DNA from: Nonomuraea sp. MG754425 | GTDB lineage: Bacteria; Actinomycetota; Actinomycetes; Streptosporangiales; Streptosporangiaceae | Assembly: GCF_021699195.1 (NCBI RefSeq) | Contig: NZ_SSXE01000118.1 | Coordinates: forward strand, 1-49,534 | Length of the DNA: 49,534 nt | Direction: 5' to 3' | Part shown: positions 35,123 to 43,413 of the stretch, piece after piece | How positions within the stretch are numbered: position 1 is the stretch's first letter | Layout of the letters: each line of letters begins with the position of its first letter | Translations under genes and position numbers: made by a program | The notes under the pieces: generated by a model | Database searches by the model: none | Told to the model about the DNA's origin: nothing | What the model saw: only the letters and a program-made list of their open reading frames with translations

Positions 35123-35647
35123 GTGAACCTCGTGACCGGCGAAGAGTTCGCACGGCTCTTCGAGGACTTCGAGCATGCCGCCTTCCGGCTGGAGGTCCGC
35201 GACCGCTACAACATGCCGGACGAGAGCCGCGGGTTCGAGCTGTTCCTCCGGGGCCTGCCGGATCCGGACGAGGACGAACTCATGGGGCCATGGTGCGACA
35301 TGGTCCGCCGTGCCACCGCGGACGGCAAGCGCTTCGAGCGAGTGCGCGTCGTCACCGAGCCGCACAGCGACTACATCCGGTTCGAGATCGCGGGCACCCA
35401 TCTCAACGTCGCGGCCGGTGAGGACATCCGTTATGTCCCCCGGGGTCGTACGGCCAGGCTCGACCTGCCGGAGCACGACTACTGGATGTTCGACTCCCGC
35501 GTGGTCGCCCTGATGCACTTCGACGCCGATGACCGGCTGCTCGGAGCAGAGCTCATCACGGACCCCGAACTCGTGGTACGGCACTGCTACTGGCGGGACG
35601 TGGCGTGGCACCATGCCACGCCGCACGACGAGTACGTCGAGCGATAG
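35123..35647 (+). CDS. DUF6879 family protein, cassette copy 2
   Basis: This 174-residue protein is a stand-alone DUF6879 domain: EEFARLFEDFEHAAFRLEVRD near the start, RYVPR-like segment, and DYWMFDSRVVALMHFDADD followed by YWRDVAWHHATP. GTG 35123 has AGGAG 9 nt upstream. It sits between the 68-residue gene (2-nt gap) and the XRE-DUF5753 gene (10-nt gap), so the three are co-translated. Function is unknown. Confidence 0.87.
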   Translation: MNLVTGEEFARLFEDFEHAAFRLEVRDRYNMPDESRGFELFLRGLPDPDEDELMGPWCDMVRRATADGKRFERVRVVTEPHSDYIRFEIAGTHLNVAAGEDIRYVPRGRTARLDLPEHDYWMFDSRVVALMHFDADDRLLGAELITDPELVVRHCYWRDVAWHHATPHDEYVER

Positions 35648-35657
35648 AAACCTGTTT

Positions 35658-36503
35658 GTGGCAAACCCCCAGCACGCGCGTGAAGCCCTCGGGCACAGGC
35701 TCCGTGAGCTCCGTCAGAACGCCCGTCTCACCGGGTACGAGCTCGCGGAGCAACTCGGCTGGCAACAACCGAAGGTGAGCAAGATCGAGAATGGGCGGCA
35801 AACGCCATCGCGGGATGACGTTCTCGGCTGGACCCGCATCACGGGAGCCGCCGAGCACGCTCCCGATCTGATCGCGACCCTGACCAACCTTGAGACCATG
35901 TACGCCGAATGGCGCCGTCAGTTGCGCGCCGGTATGCGGGGCCGTCAGGAGTCCATCAACGAACTGGAGGACAGGACGACGCTGATCCGGGTGTTCGAGA
36001 ATGTCTTCGTACCCGGATTGCTGCAGACGTCGGAGTACGCCCGTTCTCTGCTCGAGGAGAGCGCCGAGTTCTACGAGGTCCCGGACGACGTCGAAGAGAC
36101 CATTCAGGCACGGCTCCGCCGCCAGGAAGTGCTCTACCAAGGACGCAAGCGGTTCCACATCGTCGTCGCCGAGGCAGTCCTTCGCTACCGCTTCTGTCCC
36201 GTCGAAGACATGATCGCCCAGCTCGATCGGCTGATGACGTTGTCAGCTCTCCGCAATGTGCACTTCGGTGTGATCCCGTTCGACGTGCGTCCGAGGCTCT
36301 CGGCCCCGCATGGCTTCTGGATCTATGACGAGCGTGTGGTGCTGGTCGAGACCATCGCCGCCGAGCTGACCCTGACGCAGCCACAGGAGATAGCCCTCTA
36401 CGGGAAGGCGTTCAACTGGCTGGCCGGCTCCGCGTTGTACGGCATGGAGGCCCGGCGCCTGATCACCGGAGCCGCTGACGACCTGGCGTCGCAAGGGTCT
36501 TGA
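35658..36503 (+). CDS. XRE-family regulator with DUF5753 domain, cassette copy 2
   Basis: This 281-residue paralogue of the protein at 28167-29018 has an HTH_XRE domain (about 9-65; ELAEQLGWQQPKVSKIENG) and a DUF5753 domain with GLLQTSEYAR, RLRRQEVLY and FWIYDE. GTG 35658 is 10 nt after the DUF6879 stop and has no good Shine-Dalgarno, so coupling is likely. Sequence divergence from copy 1 is large over most of the protein, in contrast to the near-identical small-protein core. Confidence 0.9.
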   Translation: MANPQHAREALGHRLRELRQNARLTGYELAEQLGWQQPKVSKIENGRQTPSRDDVLGWTRITGAAEHAPDLIATLTNLETMYAEWRRQLRAGMRGRQESINELEDRTTLIRVFENVFVPGLLQTSEYARSLLEESAEFYEVPDDVEETIQARLRRQEVLYQGRKRFHIVVAEAVLRYRFCPVEDMIAQLDRLMTLSALRNVHFGVIPFDVRPRLSAPHGFWIYDERVVLVETIAAELTLTQPQEIALYGKAFNWLAGSALYGMEARRLITGAADDLASQGS

Positions 36504-36543
36504 TGCTACGCGATGCGGCCCGGCGACCGTGGCTGCCATGTTG

Positions 36544-36594
36544 AAGCATCTTTGAGCATCCTTCTTGCTGAGGCGGAATCCATGCTCTTACCGT
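36544..36594 (+). promoter_or_regulatory. Promoter of the copy 2 small-protein gene with AAGCATCTT site
   Basis: AAGCATCTT (36544-36552), TTGCTG (36565-36570) and TACCGT (36589-36594, 18-nt spacer) precede ATG 36601 by 6 nt, a leaderless arrangement. Copy 1 has the same order and nearly the same distances. Confidence 0.55.
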
Positions 36595-36600
36595 CGCCGC

Positions 36601-36978
36601 ATGGGCAGTCACGGGTCCGAACCCCTTGCAGCGTCCGTCCCGGTATCGGGCACGGCCGAGGACTTCCGGTGGGTGCTCGATGTGCACGCGCCGCACATGG
36701 CCTCGTGGAGGCAGCGGATCGAGGTCGACCGGGACGGTTGGTGGTGGCTGGTGGACGGCACCCGTCGGCGCGGGCGCAGGCGTTCCACCTGGCGGCCGGC
36801 CGACGAGATCGATGCCTACGCGGTGGTCGTGCTGTTGCACACCCTCAACGAGGTCAAGCTGCGGCTGCGTCCCGAGGTCCGCGCGTGGGCGAACCACAAC
36901 CGCCTGACCGACGAAGCCGTGCAGGCGTCGTTCGGCGTCCGGGCGTACAGCTTGTTCGTCCGTCACCTGCTCATGTGA
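36601..36978 (+). CDS. Small Trp/Arg-rich protein, cassette copy 2
   Basis: This 125-residue paralogue of the protein at 30050-30409 has an intact N-terminus (MGSHGSEPLA) and the identical 47-residue core followed by a more variable alpha-helical second half and the shared ending YSLFVRHLLM. There is no ribosome-binding site; TACCGT lies 6 nt upstream, so it is probably leaderless. It is about 100 nt downstream of the XRE gene and has its own promoter. No known family is recognised. Confidence 0.83.
   Translation: MGSHGSEPLAASVPVSGTAEDFRWVLDVHAPHMASWRQRIEVDRDGWWWLVDGTRRRGRRRSTWRPADEIDAYAVVVLLHTLNEVKLRLRPEVRAWANHNRLTDEAVQASFGVRAYSLFVRHLLM
36667..36807 (+). repeat. 141-bp direct repeat, copy 2
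   Basis: Matches 30098-30238 with six synonymous mismatches in the same orientation. It lies inside the copy 2 small-protein gene. Confidence 0.95.
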
Positions 36979-37001
36979 GCCATATCCGCCGGTCGTCCCG
37001 G

Positions 37002-37934
37002 TCATTTCGTGGCGGTTCTGGGGCGAGTGAGGTCGATTTTTCGGCTTTCGACGTCGAGAGACAAAACCATGGAATAGTTCCTCTCGTCGAACCCGCCGAC
37101 TGTTTCGAAGAATTTTCCGTTCGACGTGCCATCCGCCCTGATCGTCATCGGCGGCTGGGCCTGCCCGCCGGACCTGCTGTGGACGACCAGTTCCCAGAGG
37201 CACCAGCATGGTCCGTAGGCCATGACCTGAAAGCCGCCCGGCTCGCCTTCTTCGAGGCTGTAGACACGTTTGTCGAAATATCGACCGCGGTTCTTCGCGT
37301 TTTCGTCGTAGTAGACGGCGGGCAGGGTCTCCCCCTCGCTCAGATCGAAGGCGATCGTTTCCAGGGCCCCTCCGCCCTGCGGGTCGGCCCGCAAGAGTGC
37401 TCCGCGTGGCGCGGGCTTACGGCTGCGGACGCGCAGCTCGATGTTGGTGATGTCGACCGCGAGCCGCCGGTTCCCGGTCATCTTCACCTTGTACGAGCCG
37501 GCCCAGCGGCATTCGTCTGCGCAGAACGCGAAGAGCCGCTTCCCGCCCGTGTACCGGAGCAACTGGGACACCGTGTCGATGTCGGGGCGATTTTCTGGTT
37601 TGTTGAGATTGTCGAGCTGCCCTGGTGTTAATGGCTTCTCGAAGGCCCAGGTATACCCTCCGTCCTCGGACAACTGCTCCACCTCGACGTAGAGGGGTGG
37701 CTGCGTGCCGAGCCGCTGGTCTTTTCCTTGTTCGGCGCCGCGTTGGGCGAGATCCTCCAGTCGTGGGGCGAAGCTGAAAGTGAATGCGGAGCTGATGACA
37801 CTGGCGAGAACGACGAGGATGATCTGAAAAGTCCGGGTGCCGGTGTCCAGGCGAAGGCGTCTCGGCCGGGGCGCCGGCTCGGCTTGGCTGGAGGGCGAGG
37901 TCCGGCGCCTCCGGGAATTTCTGCTGTTTCCCAT
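37002..37934 (-). CDS. Hypothetical membrane-anchored protein
   Basis: This 310-residue protein has an Arg/Ser/Pro-rich N-terminal tail, one membrane segment (about residues 36-58; IILVVLASVISSAFTFSF) and a soluble domain outside the cell. Paired cysteines occur at FCADEC and GPCWCLW. I recognise no family. ATG 37934 is chosen; a TTG at 37952 is possible. Codon use is less GC-biased than that of its neighbours, compatible with acquisition. It follows the kinase gene in the same direction after a gap of about 120 nt without visible signals. Confidence 0.72.
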   Translation of the reverse strand: MGNSRNSRRRRTSPSSQAEPAPRPRRLRLDTGTRTFQIILVVLASVISSAFTFSFAPRLEDLAQRGAEQGKDQRLGTQPPLYVEVEQLSEDGGYTWAFEKPLTPGQLDNLNKPENRPDIDTVSQLLRYTGGKRLFAFCADECRWAGSYKVKMTGNRRLAVDITNIELRVRSRKPAPRGALLRADPQGGGALETIAFDLSEGETLPAVYYDENAKNRGRYFDKRVYSLEEGEPGGFQVMAYGPCWCLWELVVHSRSGGQAQPPMTIRADGTSNGKFFETVGGFDERNYSMVLSLDVESRKIDLTRPRTATK

Positions 37935-38053
37935 GCGGGCTTCTCTTGCCAAGATCTGTTCTTGGTAATCCAGCCGGCACGTCAGCCATCAGCGTTACGC
38001 ACATCGTCTTCGGAAAATGCGGTGTATTTGTGAAGATATGTGCGGTGGGGTGG

Positions 38054-39688
38054 TCAGTGGAAGAAGGAGCGGCGGGGTTGCTGGCCGGAGAGGCTGGCGA
38101 TGCAGCGGTAGAAGCGGATGCCGTCCTCGAACTGGGACTGTGAGGGTGGCATCACGTCCGCCGTCCACCGGGTGGCGGCGTAGTCCCGCGCCGTGCCGGT
38201 CCTGGAGGCCAGCAGGGTCGCCCGGCTGCACACCTTCTTGACCGTCGGGTGCTTGGCGAGGTCCTGCTGCACGTACGTCTCGGCGTCCTTCGGGATCGGG
38301 GCGACCGCGAACGTCTCCCACGAGTGCGTCTCCTCGCAGCCCAGTCGCCTGGCCTTCGTGTCGCCGACGATGATGACCAGGCCGCCCCAGCACTCGGACT
38401 CCCGCACGCACGCCGCCTGACCGCCGCGCACCTTCGCGGCCGGGCAGTTCTCGGTGTACGTGTCCAGCCCCTCGAACACACCGGCCTGCTTCGTGGCGGT
38501 CGTGGCGGGGGTGGGCACCTGCTCCTGGGCGGTGGTCTCCTTCTCCTCCGGAGGGCCCTGGAGGATCTGGTTGTAGACGAACGCGCCCGCGCCCGCCACG
38601 ATCACGAGCGACAGGGTGGCGATGATCGCCACCAGGATCCTGTTGACCCCGGACGGCGCGGACGACGCGGGCGGCCTGGTGTCCGGCTGGGCCGGCGGGT
38701 TCGTGGGATACCCGGGAGCCGGGCCGGGGGCGAGGTGCTGCGGGGCGAAGGGAGCCGGATGACGTCCCGCGGACTGGGCCGCCGCAAAAGGGGCCGCCGC
38801 AAAAGGGACCGACACCAGCGGCGCCGACGCCAGGGGCGCTGAGGCCGGGGGCGCTGAGGCCGGGGGGCCCGAGGACGGCCCGGCGGGCGGCGGTAACGGG
38901 ACGGCGGCCAGCGCGTCGCGGAAGGCCGCCGCCCCCGGCGTGCGCTCGCGCGGATCGCTCGCCAGCGCCCGCCTGAGCACGGCCGACAACTCCGGCGGCA
39001 CCCCGGGGAGGTCGGGCACGGGCAGGCGGTGCAGGGCGAGGATCATGGCCAGGTTCGGCACGCCGCTCTCCGGGAAACGCGGCGGACGGCCCGACAGGAG
39101 CGCGTACACGGTGGCCGCGAGCGCGTACACGTCGCCCGCCGGTGACGGCTCGGCCAGGTCGAACGCCTCGGGCGGGGCGTAGGAGGGGGTGAGCGACTCG
39201 CGGGTGACCGAGGCGTCGGGCCCCGAGGCCGGCATGGTGGCCAGCCCGAAGTCCGACAGCGCGACCTGGCCGTACCGGTTGATCAGGATGTTGGCGGGCT
39301 TGACGTCCCGGTGCAGGACGCCCTGCTCGTGCGCGGCGGCGAGCGCGTCGGCGATGCGCACGCCCACGTCCCTGGCCTCGGCGGGGGAGAGCGTCCGCCG
39401 GGCCAGCGAGCCGCCGGGGCACAGCTCCAGCACCATGTACGGCCGCCCGTCCGGCAGCAGCCCCGCGTCGTAGACGGGCACCACGTGCGGGTGCCCGGAC
39501 AGCGCTCCGGCCGCCGTGACCTCGCGCAGGAAGCGGCGCCGGTCGCGGTCGGACAGCAGCACCCGGTTGTCGACCTTGAGCGCGACCTCGCGGCCGACGG
39601 ACGTCTGCCGGGCGAGGTAGACCACGCCGAAGCCGCCCTGGCCGAGGACGCCGTTGATCTCGTAGCCAGGCACCGATATGTCGGACAC
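38054..39688 (-). CDS. Receptor-type Ser/Thr protein kinase
   Basis: This 544-residue protein is a Hanks-type kinase with GQGGFG (16-21), catalytic Lys38 (VALKV), HRDVKPAN (126-133), DFGLA (146-150) and an SYAPPE motif. A Pro/Ala-rich juxtamembrane region (about 270-370, with 15-bp DNA repeats) leads to one membrane helix (ILVAIIATLSLVIVAGAGAF). The extracellular part has five or more cysteines and CEETHSWETFAV, a pattern like septum-formation-type domains (tentative). GTG 39688 has TACGCT 7 nt upstream and no ribosome-binding site, so the mRNA is probably leaderless. Substrates are unknown. Confidence 0.92.
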   Translation of the reverse strand: MSDISVPGYEINGVLGQGGFGVVYLARQTSVGREVALKVDNRVLLSDRDRRRFLREVTAAGALSGHPHVVPVYDAGLLPDGRPYMVLELCPGGSLARRTLSPAEARDVGVRIADALAAAHEQGVLHRDVKPANILINRYGQVALSDFGLATMPASGPDASVTRESLTPSYAPPEAFDLAEPSPAGDVYALAATVYALLSGRPPRFPESGVPNLAMILALHRLPVPDLPGVPPELSAVLRRALASDPRERTPGAAAFRDALAAVPLPPPAGPSSGPPASAPPASAPLASAPLVSVPFAAAPFAAAQSAGRHPAPFAPQHLAPGPAPGYPTNPPAQPDTRPPASSAPSGVNRILVAIIATLSLVIVAGAGAFVYNQILQGPPEEKETTAQEQVPTPATTATKQAGVFEGLDTYTENCPAAKVRGGQAACVRESECWGGLVIIVGDTKARRLGCEETHSWETFAVAPIPKDAETYVQQDLAKHPTVKKVCSRATLLASRTGTARDYAATRWTADVMPPSQSQFEDGIRFYRCIASLSGQQPRRSFFH

Positions 39689-39796
39689 GCGCGGAAGCGT
39701 ACACGTGTGCGGTCGGGCAGGCCCCGAAGATCCCCGCCACGGACGGCTCAGGGGGTGCGGGCCGGTGCCCCGCGCGGCTCGGTAGGGTCGGGTGGC

Positions 39797-40174
39797 GTGA
39801 CGACGGAGTTGGAGTGCCTTGCCGAGCGGCTGCGCGAGTTCACGCGGGTCAGGGAATGGGAGCGGTTCCACACGCCGAAGAACCTGGCGATGGCGCTGGC
39901 GGGCGAGGTCGGGGAGCTGGTCGCGGAGTTCCAGTGGCTCACGGCGGAGCAGTCGCGCAGCCCCGACCCCGAGACGCTGGCCAGGATGCGCACCGAACTG
40001 GGCGACGTCACCCTCTACCTGGTCCGGCTGGCGGACGTCCTCGGCGTCGATCTCATGGAGGCCGCGCGGGCCAAGCTCGACGACAACGACCGCCGCTACG
40101 ACGCCGACAGTTACCGCGGGTCGGCCAGGAAGGCCCCGCCGACCGTCCCGCCGGAAGGCGCTTCGCCCGCATAA
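39797..40174 (+). CDS. MazG-like nucleotide pyrophosphohydrolase
   Basis: This 125-residue protein has the all-alpha NTP pyrophosphatase signature: ALAGEVGELVAEFQWL with metal-binding glutamates and MRTELGDVTLYLVRLADVLGVDL (Glu and Asp of the second helix), as in RS21-C6/dCTPase and MazG-like enzymes that hydrolyse non-canonical or excess NTPs to NMP and pyrophosphate. GTG 39797 follows TAGGGT by 8 nt (leaderless pattern). It lies between the divergent kinase gene and the regulator at 40205. Confidence 0.9.
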   Translation: MTTELECLAERLREFTRVREWERFHTPKNLAMALAGEVGELVAEFQWLTAEQSRSPDPETLARMRTELGDVTLYLVRLADVLGVDLMEAARAKLDDNDRRYDADSYRGSARKAPPTVPPEGASPA

Positions 40175-40204
40175 CGCCGCCTTCGTGCACATAGGCTGAC
40201 GGGC

Positions 40205-43200
40205 ATGCGATTTGGGGTGCTTGGGCCGCTGGTGGTCTGGACGGACGCGGGGGAGACCGTCACCATCCCCGGCCTCAAGGTCCGGGCGCTCCTCGTGGAC
40301 CTGCTCGTCCACGAGGGCCATCCGGTGTCGGTGGACCGGCTGGTGGACGATCTGTGGGGAGCCGAGCCGCCGGCCAACCCGGCGGGCGCGCTCCAGGTGC
40401 GGGTCTCGCAACTGCGCAAGGCGTTCGAGGACGCCGAGCCCGGCGGCAAGAACCTCGTCGTCTCCCGCGCTCCCGGCTACCTGCTGCGCGCCGACGAGGG
40501 CGGCGTGGACGCCGTGCGCTTCGCCGAACTGCTGGCCCGGGCCGAGGCCACCGACAACCCCAGGACCAAGGCGGGCCTGCTGGGCGACGCGCTGGCGCTG
40601 TGGCGCGGCCCGGCGTACGCGGACTTCGCCGACGAGGAGCACACCCGCTCGGCCGTGCACCGCCTGGAGGAGCAGCGGCTGTCGGCGCTGGAGCAGCACG
40701 CCGAGGCGCGGCTGGAACTGGGCGAGCACGGCCTGCTGGTGGGCGAGCTGGGCGACCTGGTCAACCGCCACCCGCTCAGGGAACGGCTGCGCGCCGTCCA
40801 CATGCGGGCGCTGTACCGGGCGGGACGGCAGAGCGAGGCGCTGGCCAGTTTCGGCGAACTGCGCGAGCGGCTGGCCGACGAGCTCGGCCTCGACCCCGGC
40901 CCCGAACTGGTCGCGCTGCACCAGGCGATCCTCGGGCAGGACCCGGCTCTGAGCGTGCCCGCCGAACGTCCCGTCACGAACCTGCCCGCCTCCGTCAGCA
41001 GGCTGATCGGCCGGGACGAGGCGCTGGCCGAGGTGTGCGGGCTCGTCGAGGAGGAGCGGCTGGTCACCCTCACCGGCAGCGGCGGCGTCGGCAAGACCCG
41101 GCTGGCGCTGGAGGCCGCGAACCGCCTGCTCGACGGCTTCACGGACGGGGTCTGGCTGGTCGCGCTCGACCAGGGCCCGCGCTCGCCGGCCGAGGCGGTC
41201 CTGGCGTCACTGGACATCAGGGAGGAGGCGGGAGGCGCGGACGCGACACCGGCGGCGCGGCTGGCGGCCGGGCTGCGCTCCCGGCGGGCGCTGCTCGTGC
41301 TGGACAACTGCGAGCACGTGGTCGAGCAGGTCGCCGAGCTGGCCGAGGTGCTCCTGCGGAGCTGCCCCGGCCTGCGCATCCTGGCCACGAGCCGGGAGCC
41401 GCTGGCCGTGGCGGGCGAGGTGCTGTGGAGCGTGCCGCCGCTCGACCTGCCCGCCAGCGCCGACCTGGCCGCCATGGCCGGCTCCGACGCCGTGCGGCTC
41501 TTCGTGACCAGGGCCGCCGCCTCCGCCCGCGGGTTCCGGCTGGAGGCGGGCAACGCGCAGGCCGTCGCACAGCTCTGCCGCCGGCTCGACGGCATCCCGC
41601 TGGCGCTGGAACTGGCCGCGACCAGGGTGCGCGCGCTCGGCGTGCAGGGCGTCGTGGCCCGGCTGGACGACAGGTTCCGGCTGCTGGCCACCGGGCAGCG
41701 CGGCGCGCCGGCCCGTCAGCAGACGCTCACCGCGGTGATCGACTGGAGCTGGGACCTGCTGCCGGAGGACGAGCGGATCATGCTGCGCCGCCTGGCCGTG
41801 CACGCCGACGGGTGCACGCTGGAGGCCGCCGAGTCCGTCTGCGCCGACGGCGACCCCGGCGGTCCGGACGTGCTGGACCTGCTGGCCCGCCTCGTCGATC
41901 GTTCGCTGGTGGTGGTCGTGCACGCCCCGACCGGCGTCCGGTACCGGCTGCTGGAGTCGGTCTCGGAGTACTGCGTGGCCCGGATGGCCGACGCCGGCGA
42001 GCTCGACCGCGTCCGCGACGCGCACCTGCGCCACTACCTGGAGCTGGCCGTCCGCGCCGAGCCCGGCCTGTACGGCCCGGAGCAGCGCGAGTGGCTGCTG
42101 CGCCTCGACGCGGAGGCCGCGAACCTGTGGGCGGCGCTCGACACGGCGGCGGCCCGCGGCGACGGACGCCGCGCGGCGGAGCTGGTGAACGCGCTGGCCT
42201 GGTACTGGTTCCTGCGCGGCCGGCTGGCCGAGGGCCGGCGGGCCATGGCCCAGGCGCTCGCGGTCGCGCCGTCCGCCGCCGACGGTCCGGCGCGGGCCAG
42301 GGCGGCGGCCTGGGAAGCGGGGTTCGCGGTCTGCACCGGCGGGCAGCCCGACTGGAAGCCCGTGCTGGCGGCGGTCGAGGACCCGGGCGAGCGGGCCAGG
42401 GCGCAGCTCTTCGTCGGGCTGCACCTCGACGACATGCCGACCGGCCAGGAGCTGGCCGAACGGGCGCTGGCCACGTTCAGGGAGATCGGCGACCGGTGGG
42501 GGATCGCCACCGCGCTCACCCGGCAGGCCATGGACGCCTTCACGCTGCGCGACAAAGAGGCCATCGAGCGCATCGCCGGCGAGAGCGCCCGCCTGTTCAC
42601 CGAGCTGGGCGACCGGTGGGGGCTGCTGCGCGCCACCGAGTGGCTGGCCTCGCTCGCCGAGATGCGGCACGACATCGACGAGGCCAACCGGCTGTTCGGC
42701 GAGGGGCTGCGGATGGCCGAGGACCTGGAGCTGTGGCCCGAGGTCGCCACCCACACCGCCTGGCTGGGCTGGGTGGCGCTGGAGAGCGGCGAGTACGGGC
42801 GCGCCGTCGAACTGTGCGAGCGCGCGCTCAAGCAGGCCGACGCCCAGGGCTACGCGAAGGGCATGACCATGGCCGAGATGGGCGTGGCCTACGCCGCCCG
42901 CCGGGTCGGCCGGCTCGACCTGGCCGAGCGGCACCTCAACCACCTGCTCGAAGGGCTGTCCCGCGACCCCGACGCCGAGCCCGCCCTGCACCTGCCCGAC
43001 ACCCTCATCGAGCTGGGCTGGCTCACGGACCTGCGCGGCGACCCGGCCGCGGCCATGGCGCTGCACGCGGAGGCGCTCACCTACGGCTGGAGGATCGGAG
43101 ACCCCCGCACGTCCATCGGCGCCGTGGTGGGCGCGGCCTCCGCGGCCGGGCCCACCGAGCAGTCCGCCCTGCTGCTGGGGCTGGCGGCTGCCGCCAGGGA

Positions 43201-43351
43201 CTCCTACAGGCTCCGGCCGGGGACGGCCGAGCGGGAGGACGTCGAAAGCGTCACCACGCGGGCCCGCGAGGCGCTCGGCGAGGAGGCGTTCGCCGCCGCG
43301 TACGCGCGCGGCGGCACCTACAAGCTGGACGACGCCCAGAAACTGCTCTGA
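40205..43351 (+). CDS. AfsR/SARP-type regulator with BTAD, NB-ARC ATPase and TPR-like domains
   Basis: This 1,048-residue regulator begins with an OmpR-like winged-helix DNA-binding domain (about 1-95), followed by a bacterial transcriptional activator domain (about 97-242), a NB-ARC STAND ATPase with Walker A GSGGVGKT (291-298), LVLDNCEH Walker B-like segment and GIPLALELAATR GLPL-like motif, and a long TPR-like repeat C-terminus. Such proteins sense a signal through the ATPase/TPR part and activate nearby or pathway genes. ATG 40205 has TAGGCT 7 nt upstream (leaderless). No biosynthetic gene cluster is adjacent, so the target is unclear. Confidence 0.92.
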   Translation: MRFGVLGPLVVWTDAGETVTIPGLKVRALLVDLLVHEGHPVSVDRLVDDLWGAEPPANPAGALQVRVSQLRKAFEDAEPGGKNLVVSRAPGYLLRADEGGVDAVRFAELLARAEATDNPRTKAGLLGDALALWRGPAYADFADEEHTRSAVHRLEEQRLSALEQHAEARLELGEHGLLVGELGDLVNRHPLRERLRAVHMRALYRAGRQSEALASFGELRERLADELGLDPGPELVALHQAILGQDPALSVPAERPVTNLPASVSRLIGRDEALAEVCGLVEEERLVTLTGSGGVGKTRLALEAANRLLDGFTDGVWLVALDQGPRSPAEAVLASLDIREEAGGADATPAARLAAGLRSRRALLVLDNCEHVVEQVAELAEVLLRSCPGLRILATSREPLAVAGEVLWSVPPLDLPASADLAAMAGSDAVRLFVTRAAASARGFRLEAGNAQAVAQLCRRLDGIPLALELAATRVRALGVQGVVARLDDRFRLLATGQRGAPARQQTLTAVIDWSWDLLPEDERIMLRRLAVHADGCTLEAAESVCADGDPGGPDVLDLLARLVDRSLVVVVHAPTGVRYRLLESVSEYCVARMADAGELDRVRDAHLRHYLELAVRAEPGLYGPEQREWLLRLDAEAANLWAALDTAAARGDGRRAAELVNALAWYWFLRGRLAEGRRAMAQALAVAPSAADGPARARAAAWEAGFAVCTGGQPDWKPVLAAVEDPGERARAQLFVGLHLDDMPTGQELAERALATFREIGDRWGIATALTRQAMDAFTLRDKEAIERIAGESARLFTELGDRWGLLRATEWLASLAEMRHDIDEANRLFGEGLRMAEDLELWPEVATHTAWLGWVALESGEYGRAVELCERALKQADAQGYAKGMTMAEMGVAYAARRVGRLDLAERHLNHLLEGLSRDPDAEPALHLPDTLIELGWLTDLRGDPAAAMALHAEALTYGWRIGDPRTSIGAVVGAASAAGPTEQSALLLGLAAAARDSYRLRPGTAEREDVESVTTRAREALGEEAFAAAYARGGTYKLDDAQKLL

Positions 43352-43355
43352 CCCC

Positions 43356-43401
43356 GCTCCGGACCGGCCTGCGCTCCGGACCGGCCTGCGTTCCGGACCG
43401 G
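43356..43401. repeat. 17-bp tandem repeat, about 2.7 copies
   Basis: GCTCCGGACCGGCCTGC is repeated at 43356 and 43373 and partly at 43390 (with one change). Each copy contains CCGGACCGG, able to fold locally. It fills the gap between convergent genes and could serve as a terminator. Confidence 0.85.
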
Positions 43402-43413
43402 TCCCGGCGGCGG

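Noticed and set aside
28167..36978. Composite transposon or integrated element
   Set aside because: The repeats are parts of paralogous genes; no transposase, integrase, terminal inverted repeats or target duplications are visible.
40205..43351. Pathway-specific regulator of a secondary-metabolite cluster
   Set aside because: No biosynthetic core enzymes (PKS, NRPS, terpene synthase, lanthipeptide) occur in the window.
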